Shown: piece after piece, positions 34,476-48,600 of the stretch
Numbering within the stretch: position 1 is the first letter of the stretch
Layout: every line of letters starts with the position of its first letter
DNA from: Amanita rubescens
Lineage: Eukaryota > Basidiomycota > Agaricomycetes > Agaricales > Amanitaceae
Length of the DNA: 64,000 nucleotides
NCBI GenBank assembly: GCA_015039365.1
Contig: WION01000111.1
Span: 62,001 to 126,000, forward strand
Reading direction: 5' to 3'
The notes under the pieces: generated by a model
What the model was told of the DNA's origin: nothing
Seen by the model: the letters and a program-made list of their open reading frames with translations, nothing else
Database searches by the model: none
Position numbers and translations under genes: made by a program

Positions 34476-35402
34476 AATGACTACTTAGATGTCACGGTAG
34501 ACCCTCGTATCGGAACTGCTGACATGATTGTCGCGTTGATGCTCAGGAAGCAAGAACTTTCGGTGCTCCCGACCCAACCGAAACATTCCACGTCCACAGA
34601 ATGAAATTCGAACCTGCCAACCGCACTATAGTACTCAACCTCAAATGATCGCTTGCGGCCACTGTAACTCATCACCGCCGCGATTCAAGCTATTGGTGGT
34701 GTCCACCGAAACTTCCCCTTCGTCACCCTCAACTCCGCTCTAGATTTCACTGGACCCCACATGTCCCAATCCGACTCTTTCCACGCCTTCTCTTCTGACC
34801 AGAACAAGACTATCACTGCCATGTCCACCGCTGAGGGCTTCGCTGGGACAATCATCGACCCAGAAGGCGTCATACTCTCAGAACCGATCACTCCCAGCCT
34901 CTGCCAATAATGTTCAACCGACTGTCTCCTGCGACGTGTCCGTCAACATTCAGGGTGTATTCGACACACTACCAGCATCTTCAACGCTCAGCTCCTCGAC
35001 TGCAGCAGAAAGGTACTCCAGAACACCGTCAAAGCGCCGTACATCAACCGCGGCTTAATCAGTCGCCGGACGTTCCTGTGTATCTTCTCTACTATACACA
35101 GGCATGAAAAAGGTTCATTAACATACGCCGGCGGGACTCGGGAGGCACGATTAGTGACCTTTTGTTCCGTACGAGGTTAATTTGTTGGATGCTTTCAAGA
35201 CTTTTTACATTAACAAATATGTACGATCGTATTTTAGTTGTTGTCATTCTCAAGTGCAAATAAATTCCTATTATACCGAAGTCCCCAAAGTCCTCTGGCT
35301 AGAACCGGCCCCATGCACACACCGAAGTCCCAAAGTGGGGGCTGCCCACGCCCTAAGCGGAAAGTGGCCTATCCGACAAGAAGTGGCCAAAGCAGAAACC
35401 AA
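34476..35402 (+). pseudogene. Possible coding remnant, unrecognised
   Basis: The plus strand from about 34690 to 34910 reads continuously (GVHRNFPFVTLNSALDFTGP, then SFHAFSSDQNKTITAMSTAE and TIIDPEGVILSEPITPSLCQ) and ends in TAA. It looks like a secreted or beta-rich protein piece but I cannot name it. Upstream frames are broken. Beyond 34910 nothing is supported. Confidence 0.3.
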
Positions 35403-37728
35403 TCACATTTTCCCGATGAGAGTTAATGCAGGTCCATCAAGATATGGGATTAGCCGCCTTGCATGTGCCCAAGATGTCATCCCGGACAGCCTGTTTTGGG
35501 CAATTCGTTGGAGCTCGCAACGGGCTGCGTCACTTTGTGCTTCCTTACACAACTTTAAGAACGAAGCGGAAAGCTGGGCTGCGAGTGCAATCCCGTTTGA
35601 CACATTTTCTCTCCTGGCAATGTCAAGAGACACGATAGCGTCGTCAATGCGTCCTGCCGCAATTTGCGACATGCCCAATTCTAATCTAGTTTCGGCTCCT
35701 CCAAAAATGAAAGCGGCACCCCAGAAGATGGGCACCGCTTTCTCTTGGAGAGCAATGGCTTCTGCAAAGCGGTGGGTAGACCAGTACCGTGTGGCAAGGA
35801 ACTTCATGCAAAATGCGGAGTCGAGGTCCCGTCCTAGACGTTGATATATGTCTAATGCACGGTTCAGGATATTATAACAATGTTTGTGGTCTCCCAGTCT
35901 ATGGAAAATAACTCCAATATGTTGAAGGCATTCGGCAGTGGCATGTTCGTCGCCCAACAGGGTAAATATTTCGGCTGCTTCACAAAGCAAGGCAAGACCA
36001 TCCTGGACCTGACGCTGAGAAAGTAAAATGTGGGCCTCTTGCTGTTTGCACTGGGCTATCTGGAGTTGGTCGCCGAGTTCCATGAATATGATTGTGGCTT
36101 CGTTAAGATAGTGACGAACGTCACTGGGATCCTTGGAAACTTCCGCCATGGCAAGGAAGCACTGTGCCTCTCCCCGTTGATCTCCCAAATCACGAAACAT
36201 CTCTGCGGCCCTTCTGATATTGTGAAGCCCCTCAAAACCACATCGAATTGTCCAAAGTCCAAGGTTGCGCTCACAGTGAGCAGCGCTGGCCATGTCGCCG
36301 AGTTCTGTGAACAATTCAATTGCTTCCTGGTATGGATTGCCCGACTCCATTCTGCCGACTACCCTGCCCATGTCACCCAGACTTTGAAGACAGCGCGCAA
36401 GCGGTCTCTTGGACTGGAGTCGACGCGCCAGGCTTACTGCATTCCTCATGATTGGCAAATGCGGTTTGGTGGAGCAGAGGAGAGCAGAGTAGTCAAGGGA
36501 AGCCTCTATAGCGCTTTCGCAACCACGATCCAGTGCATGGAGCAGCACCGATTCGATGTTGCTGCCAAATGTGGTCAAGTACTGAACGTTCTCAGTAAAC
36601 TTGGCTTCTCCAGGTTGACAGACGCGCATCCTGGCTTGCTTGAAGACATAGGAGTATACGTCATGAATTGATTCGTCGTCGGGTGGGTGAAATTGGAAGA
36701 GGTAGGACCGGATCGGGGAATATAATTTCAGTAAATGATCGTCCGGATCAAGCATTGGCAAGTCAGTCGCAGCTATGTTGTTGATTTCTGGGGCGATGCA
36801 AAGCAGCTCGGTGAGCGGCAAACCCCTTGGAAACATGGAGAGAATCCTGAGAAGCTTCCATTTATCTGGAGTTTTTTCCATGGTATTCTTCAAGGATGCT
36901 TCGACCGAAGAACGAAATTCGCGCATCTCGTTTGGGAACTTTTCAAGGAGCACAATCCCATCCCTTTCCCACTCATCCAACAGCTCCTCTGGCCTCATAT
37001 CATGTTCGTTTCCTATGCATGCCAGAACCCCAACCAACGTCGGGTTGAAGCTGACTTTTTGTAGAAGATTATCAACGTTTGTCGCAGACCCCTTGTTAAA
37101 GGAGAGGAAAATGGATCGAGCGGCATCGGGAGAGAGTGATCCGAGTTGAGAAACCCAGTCGACCACGCATGGGACCGTCGTACCGCGCATGGTTATCAAT
37201 AGCGTCAACTGCGGGATATCACGTATAGCACGTAGAATTCCTTCAGCCCGATCTTGCAAATCGTAGTTATCCCAAATGCCCTCGAAGCCGTCCAAAACCA
37301 CAAGTTGTGGAACAGTCACATAGGCAAGTGTGTCTACCACCGTTTGCTGCCACGTGTCGAGCACGAAACGCCGTCCAAGACAACGTCTTGCGAATTGAAT
37401 GGGCAGTGGTGACTGTCGACCCAAACACTGGACGAACGTGTTGAGGAATGCTTCTAGTGACGAGAGCCCAGCACAAGGAACCCAGTAGGAGTGATCACCA
37501 AATCGGATCGCGGATAGATGGGTGGCTAACGACCTCTAGAGCGACAGACGTTTTCCCAATGAATGGAGGCCCGACCACGGCGAGCCCAGTAGTGCCGCTG
37601 AGAATCTTTCCAGCGAACTCGTTAATGCAGTCATCCCTACCATATATAGTAGGGCGCGTCAGACAGGGCCCTACAGTGAACTCCGTGTTAATACAAACTG
37701 CAGTAATGACGACGAAGCTGACGAACAA
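35403..37728 (-). CDS. STAND NTPase with C-terminal TPR repeats, probable frameshift
   Basis: N-terminal exon 37728 downwards: IYGRDDCINEF, P-loop VVGPPFIGKTSVA. Then 37500-35403: RFGDHSYWVPC, Walker B LVVLDGFEGIW, LLITMRG (sensor), then winged-helix and about 10 degenerate TPR units (for example AIELFTELGDMASAAHCERN, AAEIFTLLGDEHATAECLQH, ALDIYQRLGRDLDSAFCMKF). This is the NB-ARC-like/TPR architecture of basidiomycete NLR-type proteins. Near 37505 the P-loop exon (SHPSIRD) and the next segment (RFGDHSYW) are in different frames and no splice sites explain it, so one extra base is likely. The start codon is upstream of 37728, behind a CACAG acceptor. Divergent from the NACHT gene at 38530. 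Confidence 0.75.
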
Positions 37729-38529
37729 TGTTGTATTTTCTGTGGGAGAATAAACACCCTAGAGGAATCATGAGCAAAGTAAATCACAGGAATGCTGAGC
37801 ACCGACCAAAATGTGGCCCAGGTATCCTAGAATCCCATCGCGATGGTACGGTGTTGTGTGTCGCTGGATCTAGCAAAGCAACTCAGAAACAATCTGGTAA
37901 GTATTCCCAGTACACTTACCAGGCTCATAGTATTGTCCAACGGTAAGTGTGAGTTGAGCTCGAGTTTTAGCACGAAGAACGGGGGGGTTGAGTCGATTGC
38001 AGGTCAACTGCAGTGATTCTAGCTTTCAACTAGTATGACTGTAAGGCAGTGATCCACAGCCTTGAAGGAACAGAGACTTCGCCGGCTGCGGAGTGTGCAT
38101 CAAGTATTCAATGGTCATCTCCGAGAGTGTGGAGGGCTGGCTGTGTGACTGTTGGGCGTATTGCCACAAGTGGATATAAAAGGAATTTTTTGTGCGTTGA
38201 TTGGCTGAAAGAGCTGTGCTCGCTCATAGATTGTCGCACATTGCGAGGGTCATAGTTGCTATTCTACCTATTTATGTACGTAGTATGCAATACAAAAGGG
38301 AGTGGAAAAGTGATAAATAGGTGCCAGATTGGGCGTAATAGCGGCCACTTGAAACCGAAAGCAGTCGCTTCGCACGTCTAGGGCATGTACGTTAGGCGCG
38401 CGCATAGCCTTCCTCAGCCCGGCGATACATAACCTTGAAAGCATGTTCAGACCACCTGGGTGTCACTTATAAAACCGAGTCCTAAAGTCGCCCCCGAAAC
38501 CCGGGAAGTTCCTACTAGGGTCAATATTC
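37729..38529. promoter_or_regulatory. Divergent region between two STAND genes
   Basis: About 800 bp between a minus-strand STAND-TPR gene and a plus-strand NACHT gene. It should hold the first exon(s) of the former and the promoters of both. No further gene seen. Confidence 0.4.
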
Positions 38530-41500
38530 ATGTTATCATCTTCAGCCTCAACCTCATCTACTCTTGTCGACGAGAGCGCATCAGAACTGATTGATCAGTT
38601 GAAATTTACTCTCGAAGGGATCGTAGCGGACCGGCATGAATATCAACGCAAGTGTCAGGATTCATCGCTACGTGATGTCAAAGAAGCGATGAAAGGCCTT
38701 AAAGAGGCGGTGCCGAAGGACAGGGGGGAGTTATCGAGAAAGTTGGCTAGTTGTGCCGCCTCACTTGACGCAATCGCTGTTATTGTTGGACCTCTCTTCC
38801 AAGCTGGTCAACCTGTCGCCCCGATCGTATTTGCGTCGATCGCTGCTATTTTTAAGGTATATATCTGTTGCTTAGCCACTTTCTCTATTATTTGACTCAA
38901 TGGGGGAGTTAGTTATGCATAAATCGGGAAAAGGTCATCCAAGGTATTCGCTCAATATTTTACTATTTTCGCGAGTTGTCAATTCATAATTCTGTAGCAA
39001 TCGCAGACACTTTCCTCATCATTGCGAACACCTTGCCCCACATCAGTCGACTTTCGTCTATTGAGCCATATAATCGTGCCGTCACCCAAATCTTTTCGGG
39101 AATGGTCAGATTTCTTGTGGATGCTGCCAAATTTCTTCGGAGAAATAGTATGCCAATCTGTCAATCTCTTCGTTCTTGTCTAATTGTGCATAAGAATTTG
39201 TACAGGCCACAGCTAGTTTCTTCGGCACCTCCAACCTTGAGGATGCTTCCGCTCGCCTCAAGAACGACCTCGATATTACGCATTTCCTGACAACTGTGAC
39301 AACCGTGTTATGTGAGCGCCTACTTCGGGATTGCTTCTTATGTAATTTAATGTTTTTATTTTACAGGGCAGAAAAAGAGGGACATACTTTTACGAATCAA
39401 CCACGTTCCCTACGAAGAGGACTTGGAAGCGCGCAGGAAAGCCCGATTCGAAAATACATGCTCGTGGTCTTTGGCTCACCCGTTGATAGCCGAATGGCTG
39501 TATGGCGCAACAGACAAACTCTGGATTCATGGTAGTCCGGGCACTGGCAAGAGCGTCCTCGCCGCCTACTTGATCGATTTTGTTCAGGAGCAAATTAACA
39601 AAAGTACAGCGACACAAAGTTCATCCTTCGACTCGGAAGTCTTGCTGTATTTCTTTTGTGATGGTAGGAGTGCAGCTAGCCTGAAGAGATCGTCAAATTC
39701 AATTGCATTGACTCTCCTCACGCAACTCGTCAACAACCCTAAGCTTCAACTGGAGAATTTCCCGGTGTTTATGGATTATGTAACGTCCGCGTCAATGAGT
39801 TACAATTTTCCTCTTGAAAAGCTGATGGGGCACTTGATGGCGATGCTAAGGACGTTTTCGAAAGTATGGTAAGCTCGCACAATGCGTTACGTTTGTTCTC
39901 TGGCTGAAACAATTTTCGTTCAATTGAGGATAATTATCGATGCCTTGGATGAATGCAATGACGAGGTTGTTGAACCCAATGGCATCATCCAGCTGCTTCA
40001 AACGGAATCCAGGGGAGTCAATCTGAAACTTACGTGTCTTAGTCGAAGGGAGAGAACCATCAAGGACCGACTAGGCGGACTGGTGCCCTGTCGAGGTTGG
40101 TGGAGAGGACACTATGCAGAACGATCTTCATCGTTTCGCATCCGCCAAAGCATACGAACTGAAATTGGAATATCGGTATCCAGGTGATCCAACCAAAGTT
40201 GGCGGACTACATGGTACACGCTGCGGGGAACATGTTTCTCTACATTGTCCTCAAATTTGAAAATCTCAAACTTCTGTCACCAGCGCATATGAAGAACGAG
40301 ATAGAACGTTCACCAGAGGAACTGGATGACCTTTATGCACAATACCTCGACCGAAGGATGAAGCAGAATCAAGATCCTGATAACAAATTGGCTATATGGG
40401 CCTTGCAGTGGATCGTTTATTCACGGCAGCCAATAACTTCCCTTTTGTTGGACGCTACAGTTGCCTTGACAGGCCACCAGCTCAATGAAACCAGGCACAT
40501 TCCCGACGTCAGAAAACCATTGGAGGGGGTGCTCGGAATTCTGGTGGAGTTCCGCAAGGCCTCGGATAGATGGCAGGCCACGTTGGTTCACCAGACCCTG
40601 AAAGACTTCTTGGTTCGCTCTGGCGATAATAACAAAACAACCCTGCTACGCGTTGCTGATCCGTCACGCATCCTACTTCGTCTGAGGAATCCCCTTCACG
40701 AAACCCGGCTGCGCGATAATCTTAGCACCATACGGAAACCCATCCAAGAAACGGAACTTTACGTGCTTTGCGATCCACTGCGATCCGGGGAGTCTCACCT
40801 ACGACTTCTCGAAGCATGTGTCGTTGGATTATCTTCACACAAGTTCTTGGTACCGTTCCAGAGGTATAACGACTCTCTTGACCGCAGACGAACGGAACTG
40901 AGCAAGAAACAACGGCATAAGCGGCTTGAATCGGAACTCTGTGATTGTAACCAGTGGGGTCATTTGAAGGAACTGAGGCGACTATTGGAACTGGACGACG
41001 CACGGCGCCGACGACAGGAAGAAATGGCGGATATACGGGAGCATTTAAGAACCAACTTTCGCAACGCAGTCGGGCAGTTGGAAGACGCGAAGCTGAGGCG
41101 TCAGGAGCGGCTCAAGCAACTGGAAGAATGGGAGAAAGCGGGGTGGCGCCGTGAACGAGAAGAGGCAGATGACCTGCATGAGCTCACTCCTCTTGGATTA
41201 AACGATCTTCTCAGCTATGCATTTGGCAACGTTTCGTCCCACATCGGTGAGACACTACGACACCGCGACAACATCTGGAATCCCGCTGAACATCTCATAT
41301 CCCTCCTTGACATGTATCTCGACCGAGTGACAATTTTTGCATCTTCTGTTGCGGCAAATACAAAATCCCAACTTCAAGCTCCAACATCACGGCCTAGCGC
41401 AAAGGACTCGTCTCATATTGCAACTCTCAACTTTGCCCTGCGATCTTTGAATCTCACAGTTTCCAACATCAAATGGCTATCCCAAGTATCCAGCGGCGAA

Positions 41501-41854
41501 AGTCAACTCCTTGGTGACGCCGCGCTCGCATATCACTACTGGAGGTGGTCAATGTTTCCTCGATTCAGCAATACAACCACCAATCCTACAAGCATTCTAC
41601 ACAAGAAGATCCTGATATCCCTCGATGATATCGAAGCTATGTCAGAACAGAGGCGACTCAAATATCTGCTTGGACTGGCGACGCAGGCTTTGATAAGTTT
41701 GCGGCGCTCTGAGGTTGCATTGTACACCATCGATGAAGAATGGCAGGCGATCATCGGGGCCAGTAATCTTATTGATGCCAGCCAGCGTGCCGCGCAGACG
41801 TTTGTACGCTACTGCGGTCTACCAGATCTGCGTACGCCTTCCTGCACAACATGA
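38530..41854 (+). CDS. NACHT (STAND NTPase) protein with coiled-coil C-terminus, probably damaged
   Basis: The first exon (38530-38856) is a helical N-terminal domain (SELIDQLKFTLEG, MKGLKEAVPKDRGELSR) as in basidiomycete NACHT proteins. After small exons near 38.9-39.3 kb, the NACHT exon (from about 39366) has P-loop WIHGSPGTGKSVLAAY. After a 60-nt intron comes Walker B IIIDALDECND and LTCLSRRE. Two extra-base frameshifts appear, near 40100 (before VGGEDTMQNDLHRF) and near 40181 (before VIQPKLADYM). The last exon (40184-41854) has a winged-helix-like part, then a basic/acidic coiled coil (residues about 230-330 of that frame) and a novel helical domain. No WD40, ankyrin or TPR repeats follow. 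Confidence 0.65.
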
Positions 41855-41886
41855 ATTAGTCACCTATTTTCGACAAAGATGATTTC

Positions 41887-42641
41887 ATGAGTTCGATCTT
41901 ACTCCAGCCCCTTCCGAGACCATCGGCTGGTAATCATTGGGGTAACATGCGCCAGGCGTTGGTACAGCACTGGGTCGATTATCCGCTCACTCTCGCCTGT
42001 TCTTGCAGTCGTGTTCTTTACGGCGGGAGTGATGAACTGGATTCTGGTATGGATCCCGGTCCTTTTTGCCCTCTCATGCTCCGGGGGAAGGCTGTACAAC
42101 TGCCAGAGTTCTGACCCCTCCAATGTCCATGAAATTTCACATATACTCACGCCATCATTTCTTATCGGCCGACTCTTTTTCTTGCGTTATCGTGTTGCAG
42201 TTGCCATCAGCGTTGACATTCCCGATCATTGTGTTCTATACGGCCGTACTTCTCTATTTCGCATTCCATTCATGTGGACCATGGAGCGCAGGCGTGCATC
42301 GCATCTGGCCTGGACAAATATTATCCTATACGACAGCAGTCATGAGCTGGTCATGCGTGTTTACCCTACTCTGGCATGGTGTGGTTTCAGCACTCCTCCA
42401 GGATATGTCAGTTTCTGCGGTCTTGAACGTTGTCACTGCCCATATTTTTTCTCTCAATATGGTCACCATTGCAATAGACCGCACTGGCCTTCATCGTGCT
42501 TATGCCCAATTGGGGCAAATTTCGGCTTGTCCTGAACACTTGCCTTATCCATCAGGAAAAACTGAGATTTCTGTACGTATTGAACCAAGCGACGAACAAA
42601 GTATTAAGTGTACGTTAAAGGATGAGATGTCCGGGTCATAA
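41887..42641 (+). CDS. Multi-pass membrane protein, unclassified
   Basis: A likely exon after a TTCTTGCAG acceptor (42012) reads VFFTAGVMNWILVWIPVLFA, a membrane helix. A second exon after GTGTTGCAG (near 42200) reads LPSALTFPIIVFYTAVLLYF, then SYTTAVMSWSCVFTLLWHGV and VLNVVTAHIFSLNMVTIAI, and a hydrophilic tail to TAA at 42641. That gives four candidate transmembrane segments. The first exon, upstream at about 41887-41970, is uncertain. The family is not recognised. It follows the NACHT gene closely on the same strand. Confidence 0.5.
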
Positions 42642-45600
42642 AATACATACGACACTTCATAGCCGTATGATCTAACTTGTACATAAATAATATCATTCTT
42701 GCAAGCTGTTAGTGGGAAGTGAATTGCCGACTTGTTTAACCGTCTGATTATGCATAATTATGACGCAGTGAGCAAGGTAATTTTTGAAATGCTGCCGATC
42801 ATCATAGGGTCCAGCGCAGAATATGTCAATTATGTCAAGAGTGCCGTAGTACTCCGGACGCCCTTCATTTGACTCCAGAACAGTGAAAGAGCGATATAGC
42901 GTTGACGATTCAAAACGCTTTGCAAACTCCATTCTACCCTCTACAATCTAGTATAGGCGGTTGGCACATCAGCAAAAATTTAGAGAGACATTCGACTCGT
43001 TTCTATTTATTGCCAAAAACTATGCTACGAAGGGACTTGCGCACTTCCCTTCCATGGCGTAAACCAACCATTTTTTAGTTTTGTGGAATCCTGCGACATG
43101 TCCGACCTGACGTTGTGACCTGGATCCAGCGCCGCCGCTGGCTTTGTGGCGCGGCTCTTATGCTGATGATATATAACGAACCATTTTAAAGCTAACTGTT
43201 CCCCGACTCGGAGTGTCAGTAAAATAGTTCGAGAAGCGATGGATAAAACCAAGGTGGTAATTACTAGATGTGAAATACGTTCTTGAAGCGGCCCGATTGT
43301 TCGCAACCAAGGAAGCACTGGCAGCCCAGAACTCCGAGTTTCCCAGCGATGACTCGGAGCAGTAGCAGATATACGCCATCTAAGCGATATTTTTACTTGA
43401 ATAAGACGTTAAACGTCAGACTAGTATTGGGGAATAAAATCCATATACTAATTGACATATACTGTCACGTTTGGCTCGCGCCGCAACAAAACCATGCTAA
43501 ACAGTTTATCAGTAAACTGGGAAATAAAAGATGATTTTCCACCCGTACGGACGCTGTAATCTTCCGACGTACATTGCTTCTTGGCAGAGAATTCCTAAGT
43601 GAAGTTTGAGTGAATAAATGAATGCATTTGTCTCGAAATAAAATATGAATAGCAGTACAAGATTCCTGAAAAAGCTTGAATTGAGAACGAAGTGGATGAC
43701 CAGTCACCCAGAGGCCGTAAGAAACGCTGGATACGAGGACAATAGCTGACAAGTCTACACAATGTCAGGGAACCCCGTTGAATTCATTAGTCATAGTACG
43801 ACTCTTCAAGTAGACACCCGTTACATAGCTGCTTGGCCATTCAGTGTACCGTGGTCCAGCTTAAGTGGCTTGTGAATAAATGCCGAATCGGACTTGCTAA
43901 TGTTAGTCGATTTACACGTTTAGCGCCAGGGCTTTTGTATGCAAGGAACGGAAAATTGACGAGCCAGGCGGTCCGCCAACTCCATGAGCTATGGCGACAC
44001 GATACGCTCATCAATCATTTCAAGCACAGCATGCATTGCACACAAAATCGTACCGTAAGGAGTAAATTAATTGTCACGTCACTGGGTGCATATATCTTGA
44101 ATTGATCCAATGTCAAGGCTAGATCTCCACTGGAAAGGGCCGGGGGAACAATTATGTAGATGCCTCAGAGAAGCGGCCATCATAAAGGTCCTGTACCGTG
44201 CTGGGCGATTTCTTGGCCTGTCCCCGAGTGGAAATTTTAGGGAGAATATCATATGGGAGTTTCTACACGCTCTCTGCATTGCACCTGGTAACGCCAAGTT
44301 CCGCGGACAATGAAACACAAAGCACACCTACAGCAGGGCCCGACATTGATCGGGAAAAAAGATAATGTGTCATTATCGCACAGGGCCCGCATCATGTGCT
44401 TGGTGCAGGGAAGACACGCAGTGCTTGTAAACAATCGGACATGATAGCAAGTGAGGCGTTCATAGAAAGAGGCGAATATATCCCAAAGCAAGAAGAGAGA
44501 TTCTGGTGATGATCCTCTGAGAAAGTCGTACGTAGCGAATTCGGCGTAAGTGCTACCAGCATTTCACGGTCAACAAATGACTTGTAATGCTGGGATGACG
44601 CTAATGATACGAGCAGCGCCTCAGAGTATTACCGAGTCACCAAAGCCGCTAAGGTTCAATCATGATCAAGACAATCATGCGATATTGTAAGCGTACTACA
44701 CCTTTCGATCAGACTGATGTAAACTGTCATTCCAGGTACTCCCGGACCGATGTCTTGGGAATATCAGTTCTGGTACTACGCATGTCAGGAACCAGTTCAG
44801 TGCATGTCAGCACGCAGGTCCGTCACGGGTTTGCATATGAGATTGGAACAGCTGTCTTAATCACCCTGACATATGGTAAGATCTGAACTTACCGGTGCAC
44901 AAAGCACTGCCTTCTCCGGGCTTCATGGATCTGGGAAGCGAAAAAACCAAGTTACTAGAAGGGAAGGATCACGGAGTGAACCTCGCTACCAAGGACGGCA
45001 CGGACGTGGCGGCCCGGGCTCACCCGGAAGGTCCAGCGTTATTCCGTGCAACACCGCACAATAATCAATTATAAGCGCCTGATCCGATTCCGAGATTGCC
45101 CGGTTAGCACGCGGAAGCCGCTGAGTTGGTACGTCCAGGGTGCTGGTGAATGCATGTAATTGCCGCGACTGCCTGGCCCAGCGAAAGAATTTCGGTCTTT
45201 ACCGCCTGTACTATAGCTTGCGAGCATTGAATGCGCATGATGAAACCATGTTTTCGTATCACGTTGCACTGCCATTTAGAAATATCTACCCCATGCGAAA
45301 AGAGTGAAAAATGGCCACCAAGATGCACAGTGATTCATTCTTCGCTCCTAAAATTTGTTGATACAGACATTATGCAAAAACTACCGAAAATTCGGGTCCC
45401 TAAGATCAAAAAACACAAAAGGCTTAGTAAAGTAATTTCACTCATTTAAAATCGAATGTTGTACATACTCACGTCGCGGTCCTCGGCAATAAGTATATAT
45501 GGGCCCCGGGCCCTCGTAAGACGGCTTGATGGACGAAACTAGATTGGCATTTTTTGAGTCCAGACGTAAAGCACACGCTGTTTTGTTCGCCGTCGATATA

Positions 45601-48600
45601 CTTGCCCAAAGAAGCGCCGCATGCCATTCAGGCTGTCATCATGATGCAAAGTCGGACGTTTTTAAGTCTCTTGAAGTGGTAACCGAGTAATGGTGCCGAG
45701 AGTGGTATGGAACAAGCTAAGGTGCAGTTAGCCCACAATATCTGATAAGATTGGGCAAGTGATTATTGCAATTATATATATAGCGGCTTGTGACATGCCG
45801 TCGTATTTTTAAACCTGCTTGCAACTAAATCATCTTTTGCTTTTATTCATGTTGGCACCCTGCATTTTGCGTCGTACCAGCAGCATGAAACACGCACTAA
45901 AAGGTGATGCTCCGGGGAATTTCGTACGCTAGCAAAATTTTGGGCGGCGCCGCCTGCCATATCCTGTTATAGCAGCACAATAAGTTGATTGCATAAGCGC
46001 GACCCTGCACTACATGTTTGGAAAAATTCGCGGTGATAGGTATCAGCATGACGTACTTGGTTTGGAATAGAGCCAGCGGCTTGATCTTGATTTTGTACCA
46101 ATACTGGTTTCTAAGAATTTCCGGTCCAGTCGGCGAAATTCCCTCCAAAAAACAACATACAAGGCTCCATCTCACCCTTGCTCCGTAATCAACTGGAACC
46201 TGCCGAGTCAGCAACCCGTCGATGCCAAGGAGTCGAGCGACAACATACACGCGGGCTTAGAATCACCGCTTTCGCCATAAACAAACAGCCAACTTTGACA
46301 GGGAGAAATTTTCCGCGCGATATTTCCCCATACTAGTCCATCGGCGAAGCTCTGCAGCACTGGCTGGGATTCGCACATCGGCACAGTGCATCGACACCTG
46401 CGATAACCCCGGTCGCAGTGACGAGTTCCGGCCGCGGATGCGAGACATTAGCGAAATGATCAGTGTGGCACATCTCAGGTTTGTGTATTTCGTTTCCGAC
46501 CAGCGCTAGTAAGTCAAAGGAGGTCAATAACGTCAAATAACATCTCGGACCTTCTCAAAGAACTCACCGGTACCAACACCCTCAACACCACAACCTCCCA
46601 TGTCACTCGGCCCCTATCATTCCAACCGGACAATTACATCCATTCCTTTATTTCAAATATCGTATTCTGAATATTGCCGTCATTCTATACTTACTGCGTG
46701 ATTTGCGGAATCCACACGCCCGATAAGCATAGAAGATCGGAGGGAGGGAAAGGAAAGGGATACCCTTACGCGTAGGCTGTTAGTCAACCGGGCCCAGTGA
46801 TTTCTGAGTTTGGACAGAAGTCAAGTGTCACTTTCGGTATTTGCCACGGCAGCTTGCGCGGTCGTACTGAAAGGGTGTAAACTAGGGTAGTCAACGGTAC
46901 AAGTATACTGTTACGTTCAGAAATGTATTAGACATTAGTTACGATATACATTATTTGGCCGGCCAACATCCAAACGTGCTAGTACACATGTGTTCTAGAA
47001 ACGTCCCCGTCATTACGTGTGAATTCAGTCCGCTGGCTCAACCTGAATAGGCACAGTGATCTTTTGACTCCTGATTACAGAGAGTCAATAGAGTAGCGTT
47101 TCACTCGGTAAAAAAAACTGTATAACAATTCAAAAATGATTTTTTTTTTCTGTTGCGGTGGATGTACATCATAGGCTCCACTCCCCGCAAGCCCTGTAGC
47201 TGTACCACATATAGTCATATTACGAACTTGCGATGCAGAAACTAATACGGGCAAGCTATCTGGTTGCGACGTCGATAGAAGCCGTCACGTCGAGGCCGGG
47301 AAAACTCGTAACGTCGACGCTTCTGAAGAATCAGTTCGAGAGGGGCGAGCGCTCGTCGGCGCAGCTCAACACAAATGAAATGAAATGAGCGATGCGCATT
47401 GCCTGTAGCTCCGAAAGAACTTGTCGCATCGCGATGAGAGCAATCGAACTCTTTTTTGTGTATATACGTAGCAACGGATCTTGTGCGCATCCAGCTGGCG
47501 ACCCACTGTTCTACTGCGTGTGCAGCATCGTATTGTTAACTAGAAGATTTACTATATTGATAGACCCTAAGACGTCAGCTATGCGCTACTGGCGGTCAAT
47601 CGCCCTGGGTAGTACCTCGGGATGCATATCGACTCCTGATGACGTGGAACTCTTGAAAGCCCCAAAGATGAAAAGACTTGGCCTAGTACCAGTCAACCAT
47701 ATGTGAATGGTTGAAGCGAATACTGGATTTACTGCGGTCCGCTCCGCATCGGCATAAGCACACCGTCGTGCCTTAGGCTCAGGAACTATGGGTTGCATGA
47801 GCACCCGCTTATAGTTGAGCATCAGATTTCGTTGCCTGTCGTTGCCCCGAGTCGTTTCATTACCAGAAGGAAGTGTCTGCCCTGAAAGTATTGCCCTGGG
47901 CAGCTGCTCAGCCGAACTTTTTGCCAAAAGGAGAAAATGCCGGCGGTGAGAACCTGCAGGAAAGCCGGTGAGTCGGGAACTGAGTTGCCAACGTACATCC
48001 GCGTCCAACCGCGTCAATAGATATGGATGCGTGCAGTCAGGGGTTCTTAATCCGAGTATAGTGCCTCCTTACAACGAGGCATCTTTGCGCATCTAAACGA
48101 GATGCGATGCTTGAGCTTCTGTATAAAGGCTATGCATTACATTTGTTGAGCAAAAAGAAAAACGTCCGGCGTCGCAGTTCTGAGTCGACCCAGCACGAGA
48201 CCGCGGGGGAAAGTCCACTTATTAGTCACTTTTCGTGCGACGACGTACAGGAAGAAACGGCTTCCCGCTCCAGCCAGAACAGCGCAACTCAATTAGATTA
48301 ATCACGATGTTCTTGACACTTCGTTGTGCGCGTGTCAGTTGTCAAGCCTTTCGGTATATTTAAAGTACTCACCATCTATCAAATTCTCTAACCCCATCGC
48401 CTTAATCGATTCGCGACCTGGCCATCATCGTACAGAATACCCCGTATATGCCTACTTGGCGCGACTGACACGCACAGCTATTGAATATTGATGCAATGCA
48501 TGATGATGTGCGCCTAGACACTTCTCATTGGCTGCCGTCGGTCAAAGTTCAGCCGGCGACTCGCACAAAGGAGACCGGATGGGATATCTCTTCTTCCGTT

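Noticed and set aside
35182..35844. 220-codon plus-strand frame
   Set aside because: Antisense to the TPR repeats of the minus-strand STAND gene, which has clear domain content.
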